Source: Kondoa malvinella
Taxonomy: Eukaryota > Basidiomycota > Agaricostilbomycetes > Agaricostilbales > Kondoaceae
Direction of reading: 5' to 3'
NCBI GenBank assembly: GCA_039545315.1
Contig: BCIM01000008.1
Span: forward strand, 759,286 to 823,285
DNA length: 64,000 nucleotides
Notes under the pieces: generated by a model
What the model saw: only the letters and a program-made list of their open reading frames with translations
Database searches by the model: none
What the model was told of the DNA's origin: nothing
Made by a program: the position numbers and the translations under genes
Part shown: piece by piece, positions 22,586 through 34,985 of the stretch
Layout of the letters: every line of letters begins with the position of its first letter
Numbering within the stretch: the stretch's first letter is position 1

Positions 22586-23860
22586 ATGTCGCCACGTTCT
22601 AGCTCTTCCTCTCCTTCTTCATCATCTGCTGAACCTAGAAAGATGATCAAGAGCCGCAAGTCTTCGAGTGCCAGCGCACCGGTCGATAAATACTATGGCC
22701 AAAAAGGTAAGTCGCGGATATGTTTATGCACGTCCGATCACATGCTCACATGACTCGTCTTTTTCAAGATCTGGCAGAGTTTTGCGAATTCATCATTACC
22801 GACATGTTTTCGCCAGCTGGCGCAGACACTCTGCACAGAACTTCAGTCGATGCTGTACCTCCGCCTCCCTCCGAAAACGTAAAGGAGCCTCCTGCCTTGG
22901 TTCTCTTCATCGTACGTATAGCCCAACGCTTCAGTAGAGTGTCCGCATACTTACATATTGATTTCACAGGCATATGCACTATATCGCACCAGATTACCAA
23001 CAACAATCATACATCATGCGTTATACCTGCTGCACCGCTTAAAGGCCCGCTACCCTTCAGCTCGCGGCACATCATCATCACCGCACCGTCTATTCCTCTC
23101 CGCCCTGATGCTTTCGTCTAAAATCCAGATGGACGATACATACTCGAACCGGTCTTGGGCCATTGTCGGAGGAAACTTTTTCGCATTGAGAGAGGTCAAT
23201 CAGATGGAGAGGGAGCTGTTTGCCTTCTTGGAGTGGAATGCAGTGGTGTCAAAGGCAGAATTGGAGGCGTATTCGGAGACTATCGATGCAGATTGGGCGT
23301 TCGTCAAGACCAGGCACGGACTTCAAGCCGCTCGAGCACGCACTGCACCAATACCATCTACCAGCACCGAACAGCCAGTCATTGGCAAGAGGCGACGGAG
23401 CGATACTACCTACACGGAGCAAGCGATCGAGAAAGCCCAAGCATTGCGGCACAAGCGGGCTGCCGATGCTGCTATTGCCTTGCTTCAGCCAACACAAGGC
23501 ACAGCCGCCAGCTATCGCGATCAAATCAACTCTCGCTATGGCCAAGAAGCATCGCAAGAATCTTCAGTTTGCTCCTCTTTCGTCTCTTCTCCATCAAGCG
23601 ACAAGTTCTTTCAATACAACTCTTCCTCGTCGTACGGTACCAGTCCAGAGACTTCCTCTCCGCACTCAAGCAAGGGCGGTCCAATTACACCAGAAGACCA
23701 CGAAACACTTTCGCGCTTTTCCAACTCGGTCAATGTAGCAGACATTTCGCTTCCACCAAGTCGACAACCTTCCTGGTCTGCACTCAACCACGCCAAGAAC
23801 CCTCTACCTAAAAGCTTCACCTACTCAGCGGGCGGCATCATGTCCAACGTCTCTGCGTAA
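22586..23860 (+). CDS. PHO85-type (Pcl-like) cyclin
   Basis: Three exons, about 390 residues. A Ser-rich N-terminus precedes a cyclin box: DLAEFCEFIITDMF, then YALYRTRLPTTIIHHALYLL, FLSALMLSSKIQMDDTYSNR, WAIVGGNFFALREVNQME and FAFLEWNAVVSKAEL. This N-terminal cyclin fold with the short WxxVxG...L..VN.ME motif matches fungal Pcl/PHO80-related cyclins, which activate Pho85/CDK5-type kinases in phosphate signalling, polarity and cell-cycle entry. The second half is low-complexity Ser/Pro/Gln-rich with likely phosphosites. Introns with gtaagt and gtacgt donors end at about 22770 and 22971. The ATG at 22586 is preferred over earlier in-frame codons because the frame upstream is not cyclin-like. 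Confidence 0.85.
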
Positions 23861-24079
23861 AAGCATTCACCCCTCACCTTTATGATACCAAGCATTACTT
23901 GACCATCCATTTCAAACGTTTATCGTTTCGTCGTTCAGTGCAAGTTTCAAGTCGTTCACACCTCAAGTTTTGTAGTATAGTAGATTGGCTGAAAGTAACC
24001 AGAAGAGCAGGATTGTAATTGAAATTCGATTGTGACAATAGTTTTACTTCATTAGACCTCACCCGGACTCTGATACAGA
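23861..24079. other. Convergent 3' intergenic region, cyclin / RCC2-PHD
   Basis: About 220 bases between two convergent stop codons. It is A/T-richer than its neighbours and should contain both polyadenylation regions. No further feature is seen. Confidence 0.4.
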
Positions 24080-26460
24080 CTACGATTTTGTCTTCTTCCT
24101 TCCTCGAGTAGCCTTCTTTGCACCTTTCTTTGGCTTTTCCTCTTCTTCGTCTTCGCTGTCCGCCTTCCTCTTGTTCTTTTTACCCGAAGTCTTTTGCAGA
24201 GGCTCTCTCTTGCTACACTTGGCACAGAACCAATCTGTCTCTGGCACAGCCGACAAAGAAACACTACAGACCATGCATCAGCGAAAATTTGGATATCCGA
24301 GAGCTTGCCGACTGACCATTTCTGATGATAGGCATCTTCACACTTCTCACACTCCAATACCGGGTTATCCTCCTGCTCTTCATCTTTATTACACACTACA
24401 CACACATCGGACGTATCGAGGATCGCAGGAAAACGTTGAAGCTCTTCCCATTTCTCCTGAGACGTGCTGGAAGGTCTTGCTTTGCTAGTCGCAGCGGGTG
24501 AAGCAACGGCAGAAGTAGAAGCGACAGGTGGACTTGGTGCAGCTACTGGTTCGTCTAGACCCCAGCCGGCATCCCAGCCTGTGCTGACTGGCGCGGAAAC
24601 AGGAGCAGGCGAATCCGTCTTTGTCCCAGATCCAGAGGCAGGCGGTCTGACGAGGAAGAAGGTGGTGTTTTGTCCGGCAGCAACGTCGATGCTATATCTT
24701 CACTCAGCTGAGGTGAGAGGTGGAAGTGAAAGCACTCACATGTCAAGGCCGACTAAAGGTTCTACTCGAGTCGGTTTAGTCGCTGATTTGACTTCACCCA
24801 CACCAAGAGCAAGTTCACCACTGAAATATCATCAGCTTGCGAAGCGTGTCGCCTATGTCAGAACTCACTTTGCAGCATTCTGGCCCCAAGCGATCGGAAC
24901 GCAGTTGTCTCCATCCTCAGCAATGGCCCAGAGTGTGACCCCGCCCGAAGTGATCACCTTCATCTGGTATGACTGAATGTCTTGTACCGTTTTAGGACTC
25001 ATCCATGGTTGACCAGAACTTCCATCACCGGAATTCTTGAACTTGCCACAAAGGTAGAGCATACGTTGGCCATCTAGAATCATGGAGCAGCTTGCACCGC
25101 AGGCTATTTTGGTCGCTCGCATAATTCTTTTTGGGTGAGTGAACTGATCTACGATTGTTGGGACCATGCAGTCTTTTTGCACGCCATGTCCTCTGTGAGT
25201 ACACTCTGTCAGCGACCTGAAGATAGGTCGTGAGGAAGATACTCACAAACGGCCTAAACCGCCATGACCGAAACTGTACACATAACCATCTTTATCGAGC
25301 GCGAGAGTATGCTGTTGACCACATGAGATGTCGACAATCTTCTTGCCCTCGAGAGCGCCCTTGAGCAGAATTGGAGCCGTTTCCGCTTCAAAATTGACTC
25401 TGTTTGCTCTTATATACTCGCCGGTCTGCCATGCTTGATCAGTGACAGTCTTCTTCTGACCAAAAGAGCACACCTTGCCATGACCCAATTGGCCCTTCTC
25501 AGGACAACCAAAGCTATAAACCTTTCCACTTTCACAAAGCACCACACTGAATTGTACACCCGCACTCGCTTTCACGACCTTTTCCTTGGCTAAACCTTGA
25601 ACGAGCTTGAACGACCAAACTTCTTTGCCTCCGCTATCATGACCACAAGCGCCGTACACATTCGCGCCGGAAGCGAAACATTGACCTGAAGCGGTTACTA
25701 GGAGTGTATGCGATCTTCCACAAGCTGCGTTGATAATTTTGGCGTCTTTTAGGTCGGCGGGTAGGTCAAAGATAGGGTCCGACAGGGGAGCAGGTTCGAT
25801 CAGCTGAGTGTCGTGGTCCGTTCCGACTGATCAGACTTCACGCGTCAATTGGGCATGGGTGAAATGAAGACAAGAAGACGAACGCTGGCCATGCTCGTTA
25901 CGGCCTACCATCCAAGCTTGCTGGTCAACATCAAGAAAGACGGCATGGCAACTTGAATGGGAAGTGAAGATGTTTGTGAAAGCGACATTGGCTACTGATC
26001 GTAGGATATGAGGTTCAAGTAGATCTTCGCGGCTGCCCTTCAGAGTAAGCGAGCTGTCAGCATGAGACAGACCTGAGATGACTCGCTCGAGATTGGCCTC
26101 CTTCTTTGTGAGCTTTCGTCCACTACGCGCAGCGAGTGAGCCGTTGTACTCATGTAGCGAGATGACACGTACAGTACAGGCCAATCGGTGCTTGATTGGA
26201 AATGAGCGATATGCTTTCGACAGCAGATGGTAAACATACCCGCCAGCTATCAAGACTAGACACGATAAAGGGAATCAGATCCTTGTACGAGCATTACGAC
26301 GACGTGTGAATGCGCGTAGGGAGAATGAAATTGGAAAAGTAAATAGGCCAAAAAATGCCCAAACATAACAGACGAGCGGAAAGGCGAGCGCAAAGAGGAA
26401 ATCACAGCTTGACCGCTTACCTCGACCATAAACTGGCTTGTCTTCTGCCTTTGTTGCCAT
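24080..26460 (-). CDS. RCC2-like (RCC1-repeat) protein fused to a C-terminal PHD finger
   Basis: Exons join into a protein starting MATKAEDKPVYGR. It contains RCC1/BLIP-II beta-propeller repeats (AWMVGRNEHGQ, VYSFGCPEKGQLGHG, ISCGQQHTLALDKDGYVYSFG, KIACGASCSMILDG, LWAIAED...AWGQNAAKGELALG). These look more like RCC2/TD-60 than the Ran exchange factor RCC1. After a Ser/Pro/Ala-rich linker comes a complete C4HC3 PHD finger: CVVC, LECEKCEDAYHQKC, then WFCAKC. The tail is Lys/Glu-rich and NLS-like (KKNKRKADSEDEEEEKPKK). RCC2 proteins act in cytoskeleton and chromosome-passenger functions, whereas PHD fingers read histone H3 tails. The combination suggests chromatin attachment of the propeller. 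Its promoter is shared with the gene starting 73 bases away on the other strand. Confidence 0.85.
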
Positions 26461-26533
26461 TGACACAGTAGCGAGACTTGCAAGCCAAATAGCCGTTGGT
26501 CAACTCCAAGCCTCTGCCTCTCATCTTCCAGAA

Positions 26534-27824
26534 ATGGTGTATGATTTGAGCAATATTGGCACGCCCTCGCCAGTCTCGAGAACTTCTTTTACACCACCAC
26601 CAGGTTCCAACAAGCGCTCTTTCCCTTCACCGCCAGCATATCGCAATCCTGCTTTCCTCGCTCAACAGCAGCAGCAGAGAAGCGCTCCTCAGCCTAATCA
26701 GCTCGTGCAACAATCGCATCAGCAGCAACTGAACCAGTCCCAACAGCCTCAGCAGCAGCAGCAAGTGCAGCAGGCACCCGTAGTCGCTCAAACGCCAGAG
26801 TGAGCCAAAGGACCTCTTGACGCTTTTGCACGTCTTACACGGGCTTGTCTTGACGCACAGGAAACGGCCTACAACCTTCTCCTTACAGCCTACACAATCA
26901 GCTCAACTCCCACCGAAAACACCGCTCGCCTCTACTTCTCGAGCTTTACCAGCTACTCGACTAGCAGATATCCCGCTCGACCAAACGGCATTACGAGCCA
27001 GTCAAGCGAAAGCAGCTTTTGGAACGCTCAGATGGAACATCTTGTATCTTTTCACGTTGTGGTGGATCGGCAGCAGTCGACCCTATAGGTTCGTCCTGCT
27101 GCGTCCTCGATGACTCGTCGTCTGATTGTAGCCTGGCGGGAGAACAGATATGTCAGAAAAGCATATGCCGATCCAAATGCGGAGGCTATAGCTTATTATC
27201 TAGGTTCGTTACCCGATCGTCTGACTCCTCGCGAGTCTGATGATTGAAGCCGCGAACAGGTCGCGCGCTTGTTCTCCTGTTCTTGTTCAACATCTGCTAT
27301 GGTCTGCGGCAGCTCTTTTTCCCTTCTACGAAACCGCCGAATGTAGCTTTGGCCAGCTCACAGTTAAGTCAGTGAAGATCGCTGGCAATCAGATTATTCT
27401 GATTACTGCTTGGTTTTTTCGACAGAGACGACTCCAGCGACACGGGATAGTATATCGCCTTTGTCTCGCTCATCGCCAAAGGTGACTGTGCACAACGTTC
27501 TTTCGGCTTCAGCTGATTCATCGATACTGATCACAGACTCGACCTTCTACACCTTCTCGCACAGCTACACCAGTCCATCGACAAGCCTCACCAAGCAGAC
27601 AATCTCCTTTCTCGCAGTCCCCTTCTTTGAGATCACAATTGCTCGCGGCTTCACCTGCAGGTAAAAGGGATTATCTTTCGGAACAGCAGACGAAGGAGAG
27701 GCAGTTGAGGGAAAGAGCATTCGAAGCTAGACATATGGAGACTAGTCCTGGTGAGTCCGTTTCTTCTAGTGAGCCGCTTTCTGATGTGATGAATAGGCAA
27801 GACGAGGTGAAAATACAGGGATGA
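26534..27824 (+). CDS. Two-TM protein with Ser/Pro-rich tails, possibly Pom34-like nucleoporin
   Basis: About six exons. The N-terminus MVYDLSNIGTPSPVSR is Pro/Ser-rich and then Gln-rich. Two hydrophobic segments follow, TLRWNILYLFTLWWIG and GRALVLLFLFNICYGLR. Between them is the polar loop WRENRYVRKAYADPNAEAI. The C-terminal half is Ser/Thr/Pro/Arg-rich (SPLSRSSPK...RPSTPSRTATP) and ends with a short charged helix (SEQQTKERQLRERAFEARH). Two close membrane segments with SP-rich flanks match the layout of fungal Pom34 nucleoporins. I cannot confirm this from sequence memory. Splice choices at gtcgac (near 27074) and gtcagt (near 27370) donors are set by frame. It is divergently paired with RCC2-PHD. 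Confidence 0.65.
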
Positions 27825-28191
27825 GCAGAAGTGCGTTAGATGGGCCGTAGCATTGCATATGAATATAAGCATTCATGACTACCTTACTCGCCACGGTTCA
27901 CGGTTATCCTCATTGTAACACCTTTGTTGATTTCAACCTACCCGCGCTCTCGCTGTCCATCAACGAACTCACTCTTCAAGCTCGCCTGAAGCATCAGCTG
28001 TCTCTTCCAGCTAATATCCTACCGCGGCTCTTCACAGAACGCGCGCAGAAGCACCCCTAGTTTCTGGCCTCCGCTCGAGCTCGAAGCCGCAACAGGTCTC
28101 TCAGGCTTCTGTCTCGCCAGTCAACGGGCGTAGCTGCAGTCCTCGTCGACTTGTGGAAGTCATACACGCTAGCTGATTATCTGCTATCAAC
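27825..28191. other. Intergenic region upstream of VPS4
   Basis: About 370 bases holding the 3' flank of the two-TM gene and the VPS4 promoter. A frame from 27875 has no recognisable product. No repeat or RNA gene is seen. Confidence 0.4.
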
Positions 28192-29872
<1,681 letters not shown>

Positions 29873-30013
29873 TCTGCGCGTGTTAGATGTATTGCATTCT
29901 GTTGTAGCTATCTTATAATCGGCCCTAGCGACTATTTTCAGAAGACGCCTTCTGCACATTCTAGCCTGTACTTTGACTTGACTCGCTCTTTGCCCAGTCT
30001 CAACCAAGTGAAC

Positions 30014-32275
30014 ATGGCATCTTTAGGACGCAAGAGTAGTGTACGCAGAACGGCTAGCAATGTCAATCTTGTAGGTCTCTTGTCTTCTGGGAGAGAGACG
30101 CGCAAATTTCTAATGTTTCGGTCGGATCTTAGGACTTGGGTGAATGGCTCTCTCGCTTGTCTGCTAATATCGTACTGAGGTGCAACCACAACAGCTGCCG
30201 TTGACTTGCCTGAACCGAGTCGCATTACCGACGCAGCTCGCCGATCTCAAGAACAGCAAACGCACAAACGAGTCATTTCAGACCTCTCTGATGTGCCCAA
30301 CCTGAGCGAACCGTCTACTTTGAAGGCTGTGGAAGACGAGTACGACGAGGATGCGCAAGAAGCGTTGCAGGAAGCGATTTCTGGGTTGGCTTTGGGAGAC
30401 CCGGAGAAGTACACCAGGGCAAACATGAGAGCTGATGGTGCAAAGACTCCTGAACCACGGTTCGTCCTCCATGTTGCCAGATAGGTCAGCCTTTAAGCTG
30501 AAAGTGTTGGGACTGCAGAGCGCGATCTGAATCCAACACTGTCCTTTCACCTCCAACTTCTCCTCAGACTTCTCGCACTTCTCGTCTGCCCTCCGTATCG
30601 CGTAACGTCATCGTCCCTCTGACGTCAACCAGCCAGCAACAAGATTCCGTCGCTATTGATGCTACAACTGGTGAACAAATCATCACGCCTTGGGATGTAG
30701 AAGGTGCTACAGTAGACGGGAAGCAGGCGAGTTAAGCGATCATTTGGTCATGCCATGTGGTCCTGGATCTTTTGGATTTGTGTTAATTCTGCTTTTTTGC
30801 AATTGGTATTAGGTTGCTATCGATTACAACAAGCTCGTTGAAAACTTTGGCACCAAGCTCATTGACGAAGCCTTGCTTGCGAGGTTTGAGAAAGTTACTG
30901 GCAGAAAAGCGCACTTGCTGCTGAGGAGAGGCATCTTCTTTTCTCATCGGTTCGTTTCCAACAAATGAAACTGCGAGCGAAACTGAGTGATGCCCGCTGT
31001 ACAGAGAGCTCGACCGAATCTTGAACTTGTATGAGGCTGGCAAGCAGTTCTATCTCTACACCGGTCGAGGACCGAGCAGCGACAGTTTGCATCTCGGTCA
31101 CATGCTGCCGTTCACTTTCACTTCGTACGCCCCTGGCTAACGTCTGCTAGCTGTAGCTGATGCTGGACGATGTGCACAGCTGGTTACAAGACGTCTTTGA
31201 TTGTCCGCTTGTCATTCAGCTTACTGGTACGTCTGCCCTCGCTTTCGGCTCCTGGCCGTGATTGTGATGAGGCAACATACAGATGACGAAAAGTTCCTCT
31301 TCAAGCCGGCGCTGCAAGTCGACCAAGTCCACAAGTTCTCTTTCGACACTGCAAGGCAGATCATTGCATGTGGCTTCAAAGCAGACAAGACTTTCATCTT
31401 CAGCGATCTCGACTACATGGGGTAAGCGCCTTCTAAGCAATCACTCGCAATTGCTGATCGTACAATAGCGGCGCCTTCTACAAGAACGTTCTCAGAATCG
31501 CTCGTCTGATCCCCTACAACCAGAGTAAAGCGACTTTTGGCTTTACCGATTCAGACAATATTGGCAAATCTCACTTTGTCGCTGTACAAGCCGCTCCTTC
31601 CTTCTCCAACTCTTTCCCTCAAATCTATGGTACCCAATCACACATTCCGTGCCTCATTCCTTGCGCGATAGATCAGGTTCGTGTTCGCGTTATGATCCTC
31701 TTAAGAGAAGTTCATGAAGCGGCTTGGACAGGACGCCTACTTCCGCTTGACACGAGATGTCGCTTCTCGCTTGAAGTATCCCAAGCCCGCTCTGATGCAC
31801 AGCAAATTCTTCCCCTCTCTACTGGGACCACAAAGCAAAATGTCTGCTTCAAACTCTGAATCTTCCATCTACATGTCGGACACGCCCAACCAAATCAAGA
31901 ACAAGATCAATCGTTACGCTTTCTCCGGTGGTCAAGAGACTGCGGAAGAGCAAAGAAGGTTGGGTGGAAATCCTGATGTGGATGTGTCTTTCAACTACTT
32001 GAGACACTTTTTGGAAGACGATGAAAGGCTCAAAACGGTTGAAGAGGATTATCGAGCGGGAAGAATGATGACTGGTGAATTAAAGAAGCTCTGTATCGAG
32101 GTGCTGCAGAAATATGTTGCGCAATTCCAACAGGTAAGCTCTGTTCATTTCTTTACGATTTGGGTTATGCTGAGTCTGTACGCAGAACAAGGCTGCGATC
32201 ACGGACGACGTGGTACGCTCCTACATGGACCCGACGAGAAAGATCGACCCAACAATGAGCAAGCCAGCTGCTTAG
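30014..32275 (+). CDS. WRS1: Tryptophanyl-tRNA synthetase, cytosolic, with N-terminal extension
   Basis: A class I synthetase charging tRNA-Trp. The catalytic part starts near [16 protein letters not shown] and shows [17 protein letters not shown], the eukaryotic [33 protein letters not shown] (HIGH region), [40 protein letters not shown] and SKMSAS (KMSKS motif). It ends [18 protein letters not shown]. About 200 residues precede this: basic [16 protein letters not shown], an acidic [20 protein letters not shown] stretch and a Ser/Thr-rich linker. The exon after GKQ can be joined in frame only through a GC-AG intron at 30727-30812. The extension is supported by consistent phases, but a separate small upstream gene cannot be excluded. 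Confidence 0.92.
30727..30812 (+). other. GC-AG intron in the TrpRS gene
   Basis: The donor is CAG/gcgagt and the acceptor is tattag, 86 nt apart. GT donors nearby give the wrong phase for the following conserved exon (VAIDYNKLV). GC-AG introns are a known minor class of U2 introns. This is inferred without transcript data. Confidence 0.55.
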
Positions 32276-32312
32276 TAGTCTTTGGATCTATTAGATTGAA
32301 CTTTGCATTGCA

Positions 32313-33668
32313 TTAATACAAGGGGTTAAAATTCCGAGTGTTGCTTCGTGGAGTTTGCGTGACGAGAGAAAAGAATAGATGGCGAGTTATTGGATGGAGA
32401 CTAGTTGCCGACGACTGCGACACAGAAATCAGCATGGCATTCGATGCCAAATAGGCGGGCTTACGAGGTGCTCTCTCATCATCAGCGAGGACGGAAGAGT
32501 CCTTCTTGAAAGCAAAGATGAGGGATTTGATAACTGCACAGGCCGAGACGATGAAAGCTCCCAGGGCGCTGTGAAATGCCCATCAGTCATCACGCGCGCG
32601 TGCGAAAGCTGAAGGGCACTCACAACCAGTGGATAAGAGCAGGATGTCTGTGTTCGGAGTAGACGCCGATCAAACCGAAAGCGATCACAGCAGCACCGCT
32701 ACACCGCGCTCAGCTGTTGATAACCGAATGACAAGAAAACACGTACGCAACATCGCCTCGTGAGCCATTGAAAGCATACCCGACTGAAGTAGAAGCGAGG
32801 AAAGCGAGGGCGACACAGACGCTATGCGACAAGTCAGCTGAACGGCATGCCTGACAAAGGGATAGAACGCACAAAATGTCAGTGAAGATTCCAGCGTGCT
32901 TTGATGTGCTCTTTCCGAAAGCTGCGAAGCCACTGAATATTCTCCGTCAGAACAAGGGTTCTAGACCGGACGTGATAGAGACCTACGAGATGAAGAGCAG
33001 GAGGACGGAGAACCTGTGAGGTTGGGAGTTTAGATTGATGCTCAAAGAGCGGCGATAATCTGCACTCACGCATGCCATAGCGAGAAAGGCAGATGAACAA
33101 ACGCCTTTGCCGCAATCGTATCACTTGGGATGTTCTTCAAAGTATAGTAGACATGAGAAATGACGAGGGCCAGGAAGATGGCGACGATGAATGCCAGGAT
33201 ATAATGACCGCGGCTAAAGAACCAAACGTAGATTGCGTTGAGAAGGGCAACGCCTGCGAATCGCCAACCGACGCCTTCAATGATTGGGCCGTGTCCTACG
33301 TCAAAGAACTGTAGAATGACATAACCGAGTAGAAGGGTGTTGATGAGGGTCCAGATGTAGAAGGTATAGTGTGCTGGGGTGATGTAGGTTTCCTGTAACA
33401 AAGTCGTTTGGCACTGCTTTTCTTTGACATGGACCTGCGAGCGGGCGCTCACCTTTCCGCCGGCTACGCCTTCAACGGACGAGTAGGTGTTGGATCCGAA
33501 TAGAAAGACATCTGACGACAGAGAGAGAATCAGATTTGACATAGCCTCAGTCTGATAGCGAGGTATTACAAGTCAAGACGTTGACAAGCTGAATCATGCG
33601 TCAGTCACAGCCTCTCACAGCAGAGGGGCCTAGCCTACCTTGAGCGGTAAATTGTCAGACCAAGCCAT
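32313..33668 (-). CDS. Fungal multi-pass membrane protein (DUF1774/TspO-like)
   Basis: Exons join from [19 protein letters not shown] to a polytopic protein of about 350 residues. Visible parts are [108 protein letters not shown] and [15 protein letters not shown]. The pattern matches a fungal family of unknown function, remembered as DUF1774, with some likeness to Trp-rich TspO-type proteins. Several membrane helices are clear, but no catalytic motif is. The stop at 32313-32315 follows a polar tail, and its last exon is less certain. It converges on TrpRS with 37 bases between stops. Confidence 0.75.
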
Positions 33669-33833
33669 TCTTGCGAAGTATCGGTTGCTGGACAAGAGAG
33701 AGAGACAGGGTTAGAAGTCGACTTCTCCAAAAAAGCAATGGCGTCAATAGGTCGAAAATAATAACAAGTCTGAGTTTACAAAATCCCTTACACTTTACTG
33801 ATATACAAATTAACCCATAATGCTGCAACAGAC

Positions 33834-34376
33834 TCAGAAGCATAGATCATCTCCCGCACTCAACATACTGACCACCTTCTTCCTCCTCGAGTCCACTCTA
33901 ACTGCCGGTGTCATCATCTGCCCATCACCCCATCTGTTCTCTACAAGCGTAGGTCGAGAGGTCCGCAACGGTTCACGCGAAAAGGAAGAGTTGGTCGACA
34001 TGACTGGTTTGAAAACTGGTTCGGCTGGAAGACTGGGAGGGTCGATTAAAGAACGCGTAGATGATTTAAGGGAAGATGCTTGGGTAGAGACTGAATTGTT
34101 TGATCTGGTTGAAGTATACGACGCGTTTCCTGGAAAATCAAAACAATTGAACAAATCGAGTCGGTCATAGATGAATGTCGACTTACGCGTGTTGATACGA
34201 GGTGGACGAGGGAGTGAACTCTGCCTCTTTTGTCGTACTGGTTGCATGGATGGGAATGGTTCTGCTTCTGGTTCTGATAAAGTAGCGTATTTCCGTTCCC
34301 TACGAGGTGCTGCCGGTATAGCTTTGGGAGGTTCACTCATGACGAGCGGTAGTGGTGCAGAGGATGAGTTGCCCAT
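33834..34376 (-). CDS. Small basic Ser/Pro-rich protein with N-myristoylation motif
   Basis: Two exons (one intron with a gtaagt donor near 34133-34188), about 160 residues. The first and only in-frame ATG gives MGNSSSAPLPL, which fits the N-myristoylation consensus (Gly2, Ser6). The rest is low-complexity, Arg/Ser/Pro-rich (RKYATLSEPEAEPFPS, SSLKSSTRSLIDPPS, SRRKKVVSMLSAGDD) without a fold I recognise. Myristoylation would place it on a membrane, perhaps with help from basic residues. No family is recognised and the gene model has no homology support. Confidence 0.55.
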   Translation of the reverse strand: MGNSSSAPLPLVMSEPPKAIPAAPRRERKYATLSEPEAEPFPSMQPVRQKRQSSLPRPPRINTRKSTFIYDRLDLFNCFDFPGNASYTSTRSNNSVSTQASSLKSSTRSLIDPPSLPAEPVFKPVMSTNSSFSREPLRTSRPTLVENRWGDGQMMTPAVRVDSRRKKVVSMLSAGDDLCF

Positions 34377-34985
34377 GATTAACAAAGTATTGATAAAGCG
34401 GAAGCAGGAAGAGATGCAAACAGAGCTTGACCGTTAAGGCGGTTCGATCAAGCATGGGCGGGATTTGGCGCATAACAAAGCGGGGTACAGACTAAACCCA
34501 AAGATAGGCATGCACGTTCAGACCACTTCTAAGCATGCCAGAGCGGCGGATCCATTACAGAAGACGTTCAACGCGTATCACTAGACGAGAGAGGGCTAGG
34601 AAGTGGAAATTTCATACGACAACAAAGAAAGGCTTGGCATGTCAGTGTATACATAGCACAGAACGCTGAAGCAGCAGAGAGCAGGGCACAGATGCGAACA
34701 GGTCAGATAAGAAACTCTCAACGGAGCACTGCTTCGCAAGCTTGGACCTCGTGGTACGAGCGAAAGACAACAATGACGCTCGCTGAAGTTCGAGGCGTTG
34801 ATTTTTCGCAATGGCCCAATGGCTCCAGACTCTGTCTCTTCCCGCACCAACCACGAGCACATACAACCCAGGTTTCTGACAGAGGTTTAGGGCTTACTAC
34901 GTTGTTGCCTGCAGATCTCTTCCAGCTCGAGGCGACGATCTCTAGTTTTTTTCCAGCTTCTATCTGACTTTGTTCTCAAGTCAAC
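34377..34985. promoter_or_regulatory. Divergent intergenic region upstream of CSC1
   Basis: About 600 bases between divergent starts. Short open frames on both strands lack recognisable domains. A pyrimidine-rich stretch (ctagtttttttccagcttc) lies shortly before the CSC1 ATG. No other element was identified. Confidence 0.4.

Noticed and set aside
23155..23811. 218-codon plus-strand frame in the first cyclin gene
   Set aside because: It is an alternative frame of the cyclin's long last exon. The cyclin frame continues the conserved fold.
26640..26790. CAG-rich segment as a triplet-repeat expansion
   Set aside because: The CAG/CAA codons are mixed and interrupted and encode a Gln-rich part of the two-TM protein, so it is ordinary low complexity and not an expansion.
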